Assembly (NCBI GenBank): GCA_964034945.1
Contig: OZ035960.1
Location: 72,000,652 to 72,064,651, forward strand
Length of the DNA stretch: 64,000 bases
Direction: 5' to 3'
Origin: Chrysopilus asiliformis
Taxonomy: Eukaryota > Arthropoda > Insecta > Diptera > Rhagionidae
In this document: positions 20,920 to 31,500 of the stretch, in pieces
Layout of the letters: each line of letters opens with the position of its first letter
Numbering within the stretch: position 1 is the first letter of the stretch
Program-made: the position numbers and the translations under genes
The notes under the pieces: model-generated
What the model was told of the DNA's origin: nothing
Seen by the model: the letters and a program-made list of their open reading frames with translations, nothing else
The model's database searches: none

Positions 20920-21059
20920 GGACGGACATGCTAAATTCAACTTTTTTCATCATTCTAAACACACTGGTGTAATTCCTTTTTTTGTGCGATGACGGGATCT
21001 TGGCGTTACAAACGGTAAGGCAAAGTTAATATACCCTTTGGTTTCACCATACGGGTATA
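20479..21059 (-). mobile_element. DINE-1/mini-me-like element, family A copy 5
   Basis: Full-length copy in opposite orientation to copy 4, tail to tail with a 17-bp spacer. Its (GTCY)n tract is ~60 bp (20873-20932). Parts compared by eye differ from copy 4 at only a few positions (for example AAAAAAAGGAATTAC against AAAAATGAATTAC). Confidence 0.82.
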
Positions 21060-21108
21060 AAAAGAATAAAAGCGCTTTGAAAACAAGATATATGTTTAAA
21101 TATGCATT

Positions 21109-22654
21109 GAAAAATATCAGTTGTGGTCAACACAAAACTTTCTTCTACAAAATCTACGACCCTGCGCAATTCACGCTAGAGCCCTGTCGCGTTGTCAACC
21201 TAAGACGACCTCCCAATAAATTCTTGGTTTATTCAAAAATATCAAAAACGTACAAAATTTGAGATAACTTGAGAACTGTAAAATATATCAATTTACGGTA
21301 AATGGCAAAAATGTAGAAAATGTTAACATCTTTAATTATTCTTTTAACTGGTTTGTCGAAAAACCGTTAGTTTGCAAGTAATTTGCAAAAATATATTTTT
21401 TTTATATTTTAATCTAAATATCTCAATAACGGTAAAAGATAACGGATAACGGTAAGAAACAAAATTGTGCAGAATGCCATTCTCATTAATTCACTTCATA
21501 CATTCAGTCAGCAAAAACCTGTTAGTTTTCGAGATAATCGCAAAAAACTGTTTTTTTGGAAATAACGGTTTATCTCGATAACAGGTGGAGATATCGAGTT
21601 ATAGCTAAAGACAAAAGTGTGGGAAATTTTATTTTCTCCAAGTTTTGTCATACTTAAGGCCACTAAAAAACGCGTAGTTTGGGAGTAGATCGAGAAAAAC
21701 GAAATTGCGATTTTTGAAAAACCGCCATTTTGGATACTTCCGGTTAACGGATTTCCACCAAAAGTTGATAGGATCGTCCCATTTCAGGACCCAATATGCC
21801 TATAAAATTTCATGGCGCTAGCTCTATTAGTTTTTGAGAAATCTTGTACACAGACTGACAGACTGACAGACAGACTGACAGACAGACTGACAGACAGACT
21901 GACAGACAGACTGACAGACAGACTGACAGACAGACTGACAGACAGACTGACAGACAGACTGACAGACAGACTGACAGACAGACTGACAGACAGACAGACT
22001 GACAGACAGACTGACAGACAGACTGACAGACAGACTGACAGACAGACTGACAGACAGACTGACAGACAGACTGACAGACAGACTGACAGACAGACTGACA
22101 GACAGATTGACAGACAGACTGACAGACAGACTGACAGACAGACTGACAGACAGACTGACAGACAGACTGACAGACAGACTGACAGACAGACTGACAGACA
22201 GACTGACAGACAGACTGACAGACAGACTGACAGACAGACTGACAGACAGACTGACAGACAGACTGACAGACAGACTGACAGACAGACTGACAGACAGACT
22301 GACAGACAGACTGACAGACAGACTGACAGACAGACTGACAGACAGACTGACAGACAGACTGACAGACAGACTGACAGACAGACTGACAGACAGACTGACA
22401 GACAGACTGACAGACAGACTGACAGACAGACTGACAGACAGACTGACAGACAGACTGACAGACAGACTGACAGACAGACTGACAGACAGACTGACAGACA
22501 GACTGACAGACAGACTGACAGACAGACTGACAGACAGACTGACAGACTGACAGACAGAAAGACATTTTTTAAATATGACTCCAATCGACTCAGGAGTGAT
22601 TGGGAAATGTTTTTTAGGCAAAATGAAGAGGTTGAAATTTTTCATGAATACAAT
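21109..22654 (+). mobile_element. 12-mer host element, copy 1 (array of about 59 units)
   Basis: This dispersed element has a ~740-bp body beginning GAAAAATATCAGTTGTGG. It contains TAACGG-rich phrases and the conserved sequence GCGCTAGCTCTATTAG just before a tandem array (21851-22557). A ~95-bp tail (TATGACTCCAATCGACTCAG... TTCATGAATACAAT) follows. The array phrase order, GTCY-type repeat then an 'AGCTCTATTAGTTTTTGAG' block, mirrors family A. The last ~35 bp of the element, present in copies 2 and 3, are missing here. No coding content. Confidence 0.8.
21851..22557. repeat. 12-bp satellite array, about 59 units
   Basis: Unit CAGACTGACAGA, the reverse complement of the TCTGTCTGTCAG unit of the giant array. 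It is nearly uniform, with a few units lacking one tetramer and one C-to-T change (22107 region). Open in several frames only because the unit contains no stop codon. Confidence 0.95.
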
Positions 22655-22800
22655 CTATATATTTAAAAGGCAAAGCGATTTTGTATGGATTTCTTTCGAC
22701 AGAGCTCCTGCAGTTCCTATTGAACCGATTTTGATGATTCTTTTTTTAAATGGAAGCTCTATAGCTCTAGATATGTCCGTTTTACTTTTTTTTTAATTTT
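22655..22800 (+). repeat. Dispersed repeat fragment (family C)
   Basis: The segment from CTATATATTTAAAAGGCAAA to ATGTCCGTTTTACTTTTT matches 26708-26850 and, inverted, parts of 9598-9760. No coding content. Confidence 0.55.
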
Positions 22801-22829
22801 TAATAATACTTTATTAGTGATTTACCTTT

Positions 22830-23130
22830 CAAAATTATCAATATGCCGCTAACTAAGTCTTCAATGTTAACACGACATTACATACTGCCTGATCAGCACA
22901 GTGAGTTAGCAGTTGGACTACCATGCGCCAGGCACCGGGTTCAAATTCATATCGGTGACAAAAATTTTTTTTTCTTTTCAAATTCTTTTTTGCTGATTTA
23001 TTTACTTTTTTTTAATATTTTATTACTTAATTTATCTTTAAGTTTACAGTTTTACTCCTGAATAAGTATTAGACTACAATGCGCCAGATGTGCGGGTTCG
23101 ATTCCGAGTGGTGACATAATGTTTTTTTTT
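22830..23130 (+). repeat. Two tRNA-like modules in tandem
   Basis: The first module has TTAGCAGTTGG (A-box-like) and GGGTTCAAATTC (B-box-like) around 22908-22950. The second has GGGTTCGATTCC around 23093-23104. Both share GACTAC...ATGCGCCAG and end in a T run. They look like tRNA-derived repeat heads. No acceptor stem forms. Confidence 0.45.
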
Positions 23131-23350
23131 TAATTTTTTTTTTGGCCTTAAATTACTTATTTTATTTATATTATACTTCTTTAGGCGCGTTGGGCGATTT
23201 TTGGATGGGTAAAATCTCATGAGTTCGCGTCACCGACATGCTAATTTAACAGCTTAAGAATGCTGATTTGCTTTCATTTGATTTTTTTATACAGAAAAAA
23301 TCGAATTTTTTTTTGAAAATATACAGCAAAATAAAAAATTACACAGAAAA

Positions 23351-23439
23351 TTTCTGAACAGCACGTGGCATTCTTATACAGAAAGAATTAAATATCTCTA
23401 GCTATTTGTTGTATAAGAAAATCATGTGCTGCTCAGGAA
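23351..23439 (+). ncRNA. Candidate miRNA-like hairpin
   Basis: Arms 23351-23380 and 23410-23439 pair over 30 positions with three mismatches (70:20, 69:21 and 58:32, in last two digits) and a few G-T pairs, around a 29-nt loop. The ten inner pairs (TTCTTATACA with TGTATAAGAA) are perfect. Length and pairing fit a pre-miRNA, but a small foldback repeat would look the same. Confidence 0.35.
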
Positions 23440-23624
23440 TTCAAACCTTAATATGCATATTGACTTTTATTTGAAATTTACTGTTTATTAACATATATTT
23501 TCGAAATTTCAGGTTGAAAAATATATAGGTATAAATACACGACAATATAATTATTACCTTACATATAATATCGTTTTCATTTCTGTTGGCAGTCCCCAAT
23601 GACTACCTGTTTTTTATTACTTCA

Positions 23625-23715
23625 TTTATCTTTAAAATTTATATTCTTACTACTGAATAAGTGTAAACTACATCGCGCCAGGTACGGGTTCAATTCTGAG
23701 CGGTGGCAAAATATT
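23625..23715 (+). repeat. Third tRNA-like module
   Basis: GAATAAGTGTAAACTAC, GCGCCAGG, GGGTTCAATTC and GAGCGGTGGC repeat the module seen at 23050-23120, again followed by T-rich sequence. Confidence 0.4.
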
Positions 23716-23762
23716 TTTATTTAATTTTTTTTTTGTTGAAATTGAGTTTTTTAAACGTAAAA

Positions 23763-24348
23763 TTAAACATAACAAAAGCTATAATTGCCAATCTGGCAAT
23801 CATTGGAGACCCGTATGGTGATATTCGTATCAAAATTCGAACAGTTATACCAAAATTCCACTTTGAAGTCAAACTTTCCAATAAGACTTTTTAAAATTTA
23901 TTCCAATCGGATTTTGATGTATGGGAGTTTTATGTAGAATCATATTCTAAATAACTCTTGTTCTTGGACTTTTTTGATAAGATGCACCGTTTTTGAGATA
24001 TTCACAAAAACCGTTTTCGTTCGTATGGGGGGTACCCCCCCTAATGGTCCATTTTTGCCCATTAACGAACTTAGCCTCACATTTTACGAAAAACGGATCT
24101 GCGCAAAATTTCAAGTCTCTAGCTCAATCCGTGCGCCCGCAATCCGCGCCACAGACAGACGGACAGACAGACGGACAGACGGACAGACAGACGGACAGAC
24201 GGACAGACGGACGGACATGCTAAATTTAACTTTTTTCATCATTCTAAACACACTGGTGTAATTCATTTTTGTGTGCGATGACGAGATCTTGGCGTTACAA
24301 ACGGTAAGGCAAAGTTAATATACCCTTTGGTTTCACCATACGGGTATA
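23763..24348 (-). mobile_element. DINE-1/mini-me-like element, family A copy 6
   Basis: Full-length copy with both hairpin ends and a ~66-bp (GTCY)n tract (24153-24218) made of mixed GGAC and AGAC units. No coding content. Confidence 0.82.
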
Positions 24349-24387
24349 AAAACATCTGTTACGCATCGTCTTTTATTGGAAAAAGTG

Positions 24388-24990
24388 AAAACCATCTTCT
24401 CTATATATAAAATCGATTAATCTGACGCCCAGCCCAAACCCCTGAAGATAGAGACTTGAAACTTTCAGAATATGTCCCACCATCGAGATTTTTCGAAATT
24501 TTAGCGCTAAGGGGGTGAACGGGGGGTAAAGGGGGTTTGGGTATTTTTAAACCGTGATTTTCGCCATGAATCCTGCTCAATAGGAAGCTGAAAAGTATCA
24601 CTCGGGGGTTTTTGGGGTCGCTGATCCCGAATCCGGTTTTTTCAGATTTTCAAAATTCAAAACGGAAGGTCCTGTAAGGATAATGCAAATGCAAGAAATA
24701 ACTTTTAGAAAATTATTTTTAGATGTGTCCATTTTACTTTTCCACCAATTTTTAATAATATTTTACTAGATGCAGACCCATCGTTGTCGGGCTAAAGTTT
24801 TTTTTGCACAATAAACTTCCAGAAATAACTTTTAGAAAATAAACGTGTTCGCTTCAAGACTTTCGGTTTTGAATTTTAAAACTCTAATACCCAATTAGTT
24901 TTTCCAGCCTCCTCATGGGCAAGCTAACTTCAGTCATAAAATATTATCATCACGGACAATGGTGAAAATCTGATCAAAATCGTTTTCGGT
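24388..24990 (-). repeat. Dispersed repeat debris containing one 122-bp unit
   Basis: A stretch near 24610-24690 (GATCCCGAATCCGG ... GGAAGGTCCTGTAAGGATAA) is one unit of the tandem repeat at 10209-11060, on the other strand. An ACTAGATGCAGACCC phrase at 24767 matches the start of that element. The remainder is unclassified, with a G-rich stretch near 24500-24535. Confidence 0.5.
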
Positions 24991-25000
24991 TTATAATTAG

Positions 25001-26488
25001 TAGGGCTGCCAAAAATATGCACTAAAAAAGGCGAAATATGCGCATATAATATGCACTAAAAACGGCAAAATATGCACTTAAATATGCACTTTAAAAACAT
25101 TAAAAATCCGAAATATAGTACCTATATTTCACCCAAAATAGTGAACGGAACTTGTTAAAATGTGGTTAATTCGACTTATGTGGAAAATAAAAAAATTGAA
25201 AAAATAATAGTCTGTAAAAAAGATTGACATTTTGACTGACAAAAAATTTTTTTACTTGTTTCTAAATTGCAACTGTTAAATTTTAAGATATTTCGAAAAG
25301 AGGTTCAATACTTCATATTGTCTATGGTATAATCGGGGCTAAAACTTGTAGAAAAATCTCAGTTGTTGCTACCACAAAACTTTCTTCCACACAATCTACG
25401 ACCCTGCGCAATTTACGCTATCCCTATCGTTTTGTCAACCAAAGACGACCTCAAAATGTACAAAATTTGAAATAACTTGAGAACGGTAAAAGATATCAAT
25501 TTACGGTAAAAGGTAAAAATGTAGAAAATTTCATTGCCTTTAATTCGTTTTTTAAAAGTTTTTTCGAAAAACTGTTAGTTTGCAAGTAATTCGCAAAAAT
25601 ATATTTTTTACATTTTAATAAAAATATTTCAATAACGGTAAAAGATAATGGATAACTGTAAAAGACAAAATTGTGCAGAATGCCATTCTCATTAATTCAT
25701 CTCATATATACAGTAAGCTAAAAACCATTTTTTTTTCGAGATAATGGAAAAAAATTATTTTTTTTGAAATAACGGTTTATCTCGATAACAGGTTGAGATA
25801 TCGAGTTATAGCTAAAGACAAAAGTGTGGGAAATTTTATTTTCTCCAAAAAACGCGTAGTTTGGGAGTAAATCGAGAAAAACGAAATTGCGATTTTTGAA
25901 AAACCGCCATTTTGGATACTTCCGGTTAACGGATTTCCACCAAAAGTTGATAGGATCGTCCCATTCCAGGACCCGACATGCCTATAAAATTTCATTGCGC
26001 TAGCTCTATTAGTTTTTGAGAAATCTTGTACACAGACTGACAGACAGACTGACAGACAAAAAGACATTTTTTTAATATGACTCCAATCGACTCAGGAGTG
26101 ATCGGGAAATGTTTTTGAGGCAAAATTAAGAGGTCGAAATATACAATACTTTAATACAATACTTTGTTATACTTCGTAGAAGAAAGTAAAAACACATATT
26201 TATTTATTTTTAATATTTATTCTAGCTGAAACAGTCGAATTATAATTTGAATTGTACAAAAAAAATTTGGTTGTTCATGAAAGTTGTAAAATATGCAACT
26301 AAATATGCATTATATGCATTTATATGCATTTATATGCAAATATGCACTAACGTGTCAAATATGCGAAATATGCAACAACAAGTGACCTTCATTCGCTTCT
26401 AAACTTATTGATTCGGATGAATAAAAAACTCCCGGAGCCGAAATCATAACGAGAAGAAATATGCAAATGCATATTTTTGGCAGCCCTA
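25001..26488. mobile_element. Non-autonomous hAT-like element, interrupted by a 12-mer host element
   Basis: Both ends carry the inverted repeat TAGGGCTGCCAAAAATATGC (perfect over at least 20 bp). They are flanked by a perfect 8-bp target duplication ATAATTAG (24993-25000 and 26489-26496). Eight-base duplications and TAGGG/CAGGG-type ends are typical of hAT transposons. The interior is rich in ATATGCA words and has no transposase. About 840 bp of it (25351-26190) is a later insertion. Confidence 0.88.
25351..26190 (+). mobile_element. 12-mer host element, copy 2 (array of about 2 units), complete
   Basis: This copy has the same body and tail as copy 1 but only about 25 bp of array (26033-26057). 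It ends in AATACTTTGTTATACTTCGTAGAAGAAAGTA broken into two recognisable parts: AATACTTTGTTATAC and GTAGAAGAAAGTA. Near the left end lies ACTTTCTTCCAC, so the ends carry related inverted words. The end can fold through TACTTT...AAAGTA, like the TATACCC...GGGTATA hairpin of family A. It sits inside the hAT-like element. Confidence 0.82.
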
Positions 26489-26700
26489 ATAATTAGTGTC
26501 TCTATTTTTGTTTTAAACAGTTTTCACATACAAAAAAAAAACACAAAAATCACAAAGAAAAAAAATTTGTTTTAACTAAATGAAAAAAAAAAAATTAAAT
26601 TAAAAAAACAAAACCTTGGCACCAGCATCCCTGGCTTCGAGCATGGGTATTTTACCCCTTCATTAAACGCCCAGCTGCGATCCGTGTTGTTAAGATCGAA

Positions 26701-26900
26701 GACTCATCTATATATTTAAAATGCAAAGCGATTTTGTATGTATTTCTTTCGACACAGCTCCAGCTTAGAATCGATTTTGATTATTCTTTTTTTAAAGGAA
26801 AGCTCTCTATCTGTAGATGTGTCCACTTTACTTTTTTCCCATCTATATAATAAAAACTGTAAGGGGGACAATTTTTGTAATTTTGGATTTTCTCAAAAAT
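26701..26900 (+). repeat. Dispersed repeat fragment (family C)
   Basis: CTATATATTTAAAATGCAAA through AACTGTAAGGGGGACAAT matches 22655-22790 and, inverted, 9620-9745. No coding content. Confidence 0.55.
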
Positions 26901-26940
26901 ATTGACATACATTGATGTATTTGGTCGTATAATACTGATG

Positions 26941-27360
26941 GCTATACGAGAATATCACTATACGAGTTTCTAATAATTGCCAGACTGGCAATTATAGGTT
27001 TTGTTATGCTTAAAATTTATGTTTGTCCGTCTGTCTGTATGTCGGTCGGCATTTCTGTCTGTTTGACTGAATGTTTGTTCCGGCATCACGCAAAAACGGC
27101 GCGGCCGATTTTGATCAAACTTTGCAACAGGGACAGTTATTGACAGAATAAGGGATCTGATTCTTTTTGATATCAATCCCCGTTTCTTCTGATATCTCTT
27201 ACTCAAGGGTGTTGGATCCAGTTTAATAGCAACCCCTTTCCCTCTCTTGAAACCTCTTTATGCGCTTAAGGGTTTCGGATCCGGCTTTCACCATGAGAGA
27301 GGTTAGCCCGCAGGGAAAATTTTTGCTCACTAATATCTACCCCTCCTTTTTATGTATAGC
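26941..27360 (-). repeat. Dispersed element family B, copy 2
   Basis: Reverse complement of 8711-9140, with the hairpin ATTGCCAGACTGGCAAT (26979 region) and a degenerate GTCY tract (27025-27070). At its right end it meets the 8-bp word TGTATAGC next to the inverted-repeat element at 27361. Confidence 0.65.
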
Positions 27361-27864
27361 TAACGATGGTATCTTTTTTCGGACATTAAACAGAATATTT
27401 CACCTAAAAATTTAAAAAAGCAGTAAATCGATTTGAAAAAAAAGTATTTTTCACAGTATAAATTTTATTCAATGAAAATTTGTGTCTTTGCTTTTAATTT
27501 CGACATTTTTATTCTTTTAAATTAACAATGGAAAGCAAAATCAAAGTAACGCGTTCTGAAGAAGGATGAATAATGACAAGACAGTAATCGATGGGGAAAG
27601 GAAGAAGCGAATCTATATGACATGTTGCCTTCAATACTTCGATGTTCGTCGTTTGAATGTATTTACACTTGCCATGTGATGCCACTGTTTTGTGTTGCCA
27701 CTGACGTTTTGCATTGCTATTAATAAATTTGAATTTCGAAACGTTAAAGAATTAAAGTTTTCTGAGTATTTAAATACAGTATTTTCGGGAAAAAAGCAAT
27801 TATGCAGTATTGGAGTCTGAAAAACAATATAATAATGCGAAAAAAAGTATAGATACCATCGTTA
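27361..27864. mobile_element. Small inverted-repeat element with 8-bp target duplication
   Basis: The ends read TAACGATGGTATCT and, on the other strand, TAACGATGGTATCT, and both flanks are TGTATAGC (27353-27360 and 27865-27872). This fits a hAT- or P-type non-autonomous element of 504 bp. No ORF. The left end and its flank also occur in the family B copy at about 8700. Confidence 0.6.
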
Positions 27865-27899
27865 TGTATAGCCCTCACCTGCTATCTTCTACAATTCTA

Positions 27900-28090
27900 A
27901 AGGGATTATGTGCTTCAATATATGACATGAATTAAAAAGAATAACATTTCCCACAATATTGTCTTTCCCCGTGTGGATAACCACTTTTTACCGTTATTGA
28001 ATATATTGTAAGTAAACAGTACGATTTTGTAATACACCGTTGGGTCACAAAGAAAAATGTCTCTAAAAAATTTTTCCTTTTTTGGGTTAA
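27900..28090. other. Unassigned non-coding sequence
   Basis: AT-rich sequence between the small inverted-repeat element and the GC-rich hairpin string. I recognise nothing in it. Confidence 0.35.
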
Positions 28091-28107
28091 CTATATGCAT
28101 TTGACTC

Positions 28108-28323
28108 GAGGCCGAAGGCCGAGTAAAGAGGAAGGCGAGAGCTGAAATATATTTAAATAATTTTACGTAACATCTCCATACATCAAAATCCAACAATTCA
28201 AGCGCGAGGGGCGAAGCCGAAGGCCGAGTAGTTGTGGAGGCCGCAGGCCGACGGGGGCAGGGAGGCCGAAGGCCGACCTGCGGAAGGGGGATGAACCGCG
28301 AAGCGGTTCGGGGCGCAGCCCCT
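28108..28323. repeat. GC-rich string of GNA-triloop mini-hairpins
   Basis: At least six short hairpins with GAA or GCA triloops: GGCCGAAGGCC (28110-28120), GGGGCGAAGCC (28208-28218), GGCCGCAGGCC (28239-28249), GGCCGAAGGCC (28264-28274), GAACCGCGAAGCGGTTC (28293-28309) and GGGGCGCAGCCCC (28310-28322). Base composition differs sharply from the surroundings. Confidence 0.7.
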
Positions 28324-28325
28324 AG

Positions 28326-28438
28326 TACTTTATTATACTCCGTAGAAGAAAGTAAAAAGTCTCAAAACTAGCGATTTTTGTCTATAATTTCGGAGACTTT
28401 TGAGATTTTTACTTTCTTCTACGGAGTATAATAAAGTA
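28326..28438. repeat. Inverted repeat of the 12-mer host element's end
   Basis: Arms of about 41 bp (28326-28367 and 28398-28438) are inverted copies differing by one base, around a 30-bp spacer. Both contain the terminal motif CTACGGAGTATAATAAAGTA of the host element. The right arm is the true end of copy 3. The left arm is an extra inverted fragment. Confidence 0.8.
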
Positions 28439-28533
28439 TTGTATTCATGAAAAATTTCGACCTCTTAATTTTGCCTAAAAAACATTTCCCGATCACTCCT
28501 GAGTCGATTGGAGTCATATTAAAAAAATGTCTT

Positions 28534-31500
28534 TCTGTCTGTCAGTCTGTCTGTCAGTCTGTCTGTCAGTCTGTCTGTCAGTCTGTCTGTCAGTCTGTCT
28601 GTCAGTCTGTCTGTCAGTCTGTCTGTCAGTCTGTCTGTCAGTCTGTCTGTCAGTCTGTCTGTCAGTCTGTCTGTCAGTCTGTCTGTCAGTCTGTCTGTCA
28701 GTCTGTCTGTCAGTCTGTCTGTCAGTCTGTCTGTCAGTCTGTCTGTCAGTCTGTCTGTCAGTCTGTCTGTCAGTCTGTCTGTCAGTCTGTCTGTCAGTCT
28801 GTCTGTCAGTCTGTCTGTCAGTCTGTCTGTCAGTCTGTCTGTCAGTCTGTCTGTCAGTCTGTCTGTCAGTCTGTCTGTCAGTCTGTCTGTCAGTCTGTCT
28901 GTCAGTCTGTCTGTCAGTCTGTCTGTCAGTCTGTCTGTCAGTCTGTCTGTCAGTCTGTCTGTCAGTCTGTCTGTCAGTCTGTCTGTCAGTCTGTCTGTCA
29001 GTCTGTCTGTCAGTCTGTCTGTCAGTCTGTCTGTCAGTCTGTCTGTCAGTCTGTCTGTCAGTCTGTCTGTCAGTCTGTCTGTCAGTCTGTCTGTCAGTCT
29101 GTCTGTCAGTCTGTCTGTCAGTCTGTCTGTCAGTCTGTCTGTCAGTCTGTCTGTCAGTCTGTCTGTCAGTCTGTCTGTCAGTCTGTCTGTCAGTCTGTCT
29201 GTCAGTCTGTCTGTCAGTCTGTCTGTCAGTCTGTCTGTCAGTCTGTCTGTCAGTCTGTCTGTCAGTCTGTCTGTCAGTCTGTCTGTCAGTCTGTCTGTCA
29301 GTCTGTCTGTCAGTCTGTCTGTCAGTCTGTCTGTCAGTCTGTCTGTCAGTCTGTCTGTCAGTCTGTCTGTCAGTCTGTCTGTCAGTCTGTCTGTCAGTCT
29401 GTCTGTCAGTCTGTCTGTCAGTCTGTCTGTCAGTCTGTCTGTCAGTCTGTCTGTCAGTCTGTCTGTCAGTCTGTCTGTCAGTCTGTCTGTCAGTCTGTCT
29501 GTCAGTCTGTCTGTCAGTCTGTCTGTCAGTCTGTCTGTCAGTCTGTCTGTCAGTCTGTCTGTCAGTCTGTCTGTCAGTCTGTCTGTCAGTCTGTCTGTCA
29601 GTCTGTCTGTCAGTCTGTCTGTCAGTCTGTCTGTCAGTCTGTCTGTCAGTCTGTCTGTCAGTCTGTCTGTCAGTCTGTCTGTCAGTCTGTCTGTCAGTCT
29701 GTCTGTCAGTCTGTCTGTCAGTCTGTCTGTCAGTCTGTCTGTCAGTCTGTCTGTCAGTCTGTCTGTCAGTCTGTCTGTCAGTCTGTCTGTCAGTCTGTCT
29801 GTCAGTCTGTCTGTCAGTCTGTCTGTCAGTCTGTCTGTCAGTCTGTCTGTCAGTCTGTCTGTCAGTCTGTCTGTCAGTCTGTCTGTCAGTCTGTCTGTCA
29901 GTCTGTCTGTCAGTCTGTCTGTCAGTCTGTCTGTCAGTCTGTCTGTCAGTCTGTCTGTCAGTCTGTCTGTCAGTCTGTCTGTCAGTCTGTCTGTCAGTCT
30001 GTCTGTCAGTCTGTCTGTCAGTCTGTCTGTCAGTCTGTCTGTCAGTCTGTCTGTCAGTCTGTCTGTCAGTCTGTCTGTCAGTCTGTCTGTCAGTCTGTCT
30101 GTCAGTCTGTCTGTCAGTCTGTCTGTCAGTCTGTCTGTCTGTCAGTCTGTCTGTCAGTCTGTCTGTCAGTCTGTCTGTCAGTCTGTCTGTCAGTCTGTCT
30201 GTCAGTCTGTCAGTCTGTCTGTCAGTCTGTCTGTCAGTCTGTCTGTCAGTCTGTCTGTCAGTCTGTCTGTCAGTCTGTCTGTCAGTCTGTCTGTCAGTCT
30301 GTCTGTCAGTCTGTCTGTCAGTCTGTCTGTCTGTCAGTCTGTCTGTCAGTCTGTCTGTCAGTCTGTCTGTCAGTCTGTCTGTCAGTCTGTCTGTCAGTCT
30401 GTCTGTCAGTCTGTCTGTCAGTCTGTCTGTCAGTCTGTCTGTCAGTCTGTCTGTCAGTCTGTCTGTCAGTCTGTCTGTCAGTCTGTCTGTCAGTCTGTCT
30501 GTCAGTCTGTCTGTCAGTCTGTCTGTCAGTCTGTCTGTCAGTCTGTCTGTCAGTCTGTCTGTCAGTCTGTCTGTCAGTCTGTCTGTCAGTCTGTCTGTCA
30601 GTCTGTCTGTCAGTCTGTCTGTCAGTCTGTCTGTCAGTCTGTCTGTCAGTCTGTCTGTCAGTCTGTCTGTCAGTCTGTCTGTCAGTCTGTCTGTCAGTCT
30701 GTCTGTCAGTCTGTCTGTCAGTCTGTCTGTCAGTCTGTCTGTCAGTCTGTCTGTCAGTCTGTCTGTCAGTCTGTCTGTCAGTCTGTCTGTCAGTCTGTCT
30801 GTCAGTCTGTCTGTCAGTCTGTCTGTCAGTCTGTCTGTCAGTCTGTCTGTCAGTCTGTCTGTCAGTCTGTCTGTCAGTCTGTCTGTCAGTCTGTCTGTCA
30901 GTCTGTCTGTCAGTCTGTCTGTCAGTCTGTCTGTCAGTCTGTCTGTCAGTCTGTCTGTCAGTCTGTCTGTCAGTCTGTCTGTCAGTCTGTCTGTCAGTCT
31001 GTCTGTCAGTCTGTCTGTCAGTCTGTCAGTCTGTCTGTCTGTCAGTCTGTCTGTCAGTCTGTCTGTCAGTCTGTCTGTCAGTCTGTCTGTCAGTCTGTCT
31101 GTCAGTCTGTCTGTCAGTCTGTCTGTCAGTCTGTCTGTCAGTCTGTCTGTCAGTCTGTCTGTCAGTCTGTCTGTCAGTCTGTCTGTCAGTCTGTCTGTCA
31201 GTCTGTCTGTCAGTCTGTCTGTCAGTCTGTCTGTCAGTCTGTCTGTCAGTCTGTCTGTCAGTCTGTCTGTCAGTCTGTCTGTCAGTCTGTCTGTCAGTCT
31301 GTCTGTCAGTCTGTCTGTCAGTCTGTCTGTCAGTCTGTCTGTCAGTCTGTCTGTCAGTCTGTCTGTCAGTCTGTCTGTCAGTCTGTCTGTCAGTCTGTCT
31401 GTCAGTCTGTCTGTCAGTCTGTCTGTCAGTCTGTCCTGTCAGTCTGTCAGTCTGTCAGTCTGTCAGTCTGTCTGTCAGTCTGTCTGTCTGTCTGTCAGTC

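Noticed and set aside
21784..22666. Open frames of about 250-280 codons over the 21.8-22.6 kb array
   Set aside because: Satellite artefact, open on both strands.
18359..24261. Repeated 60-95-codon frames with motifs such as VRMGGTPPNGPF
   Set aside because: They recur because the DINE-like elements recur. They lack stable starts, cover the GTCY tract and appear in two frames of each copy.
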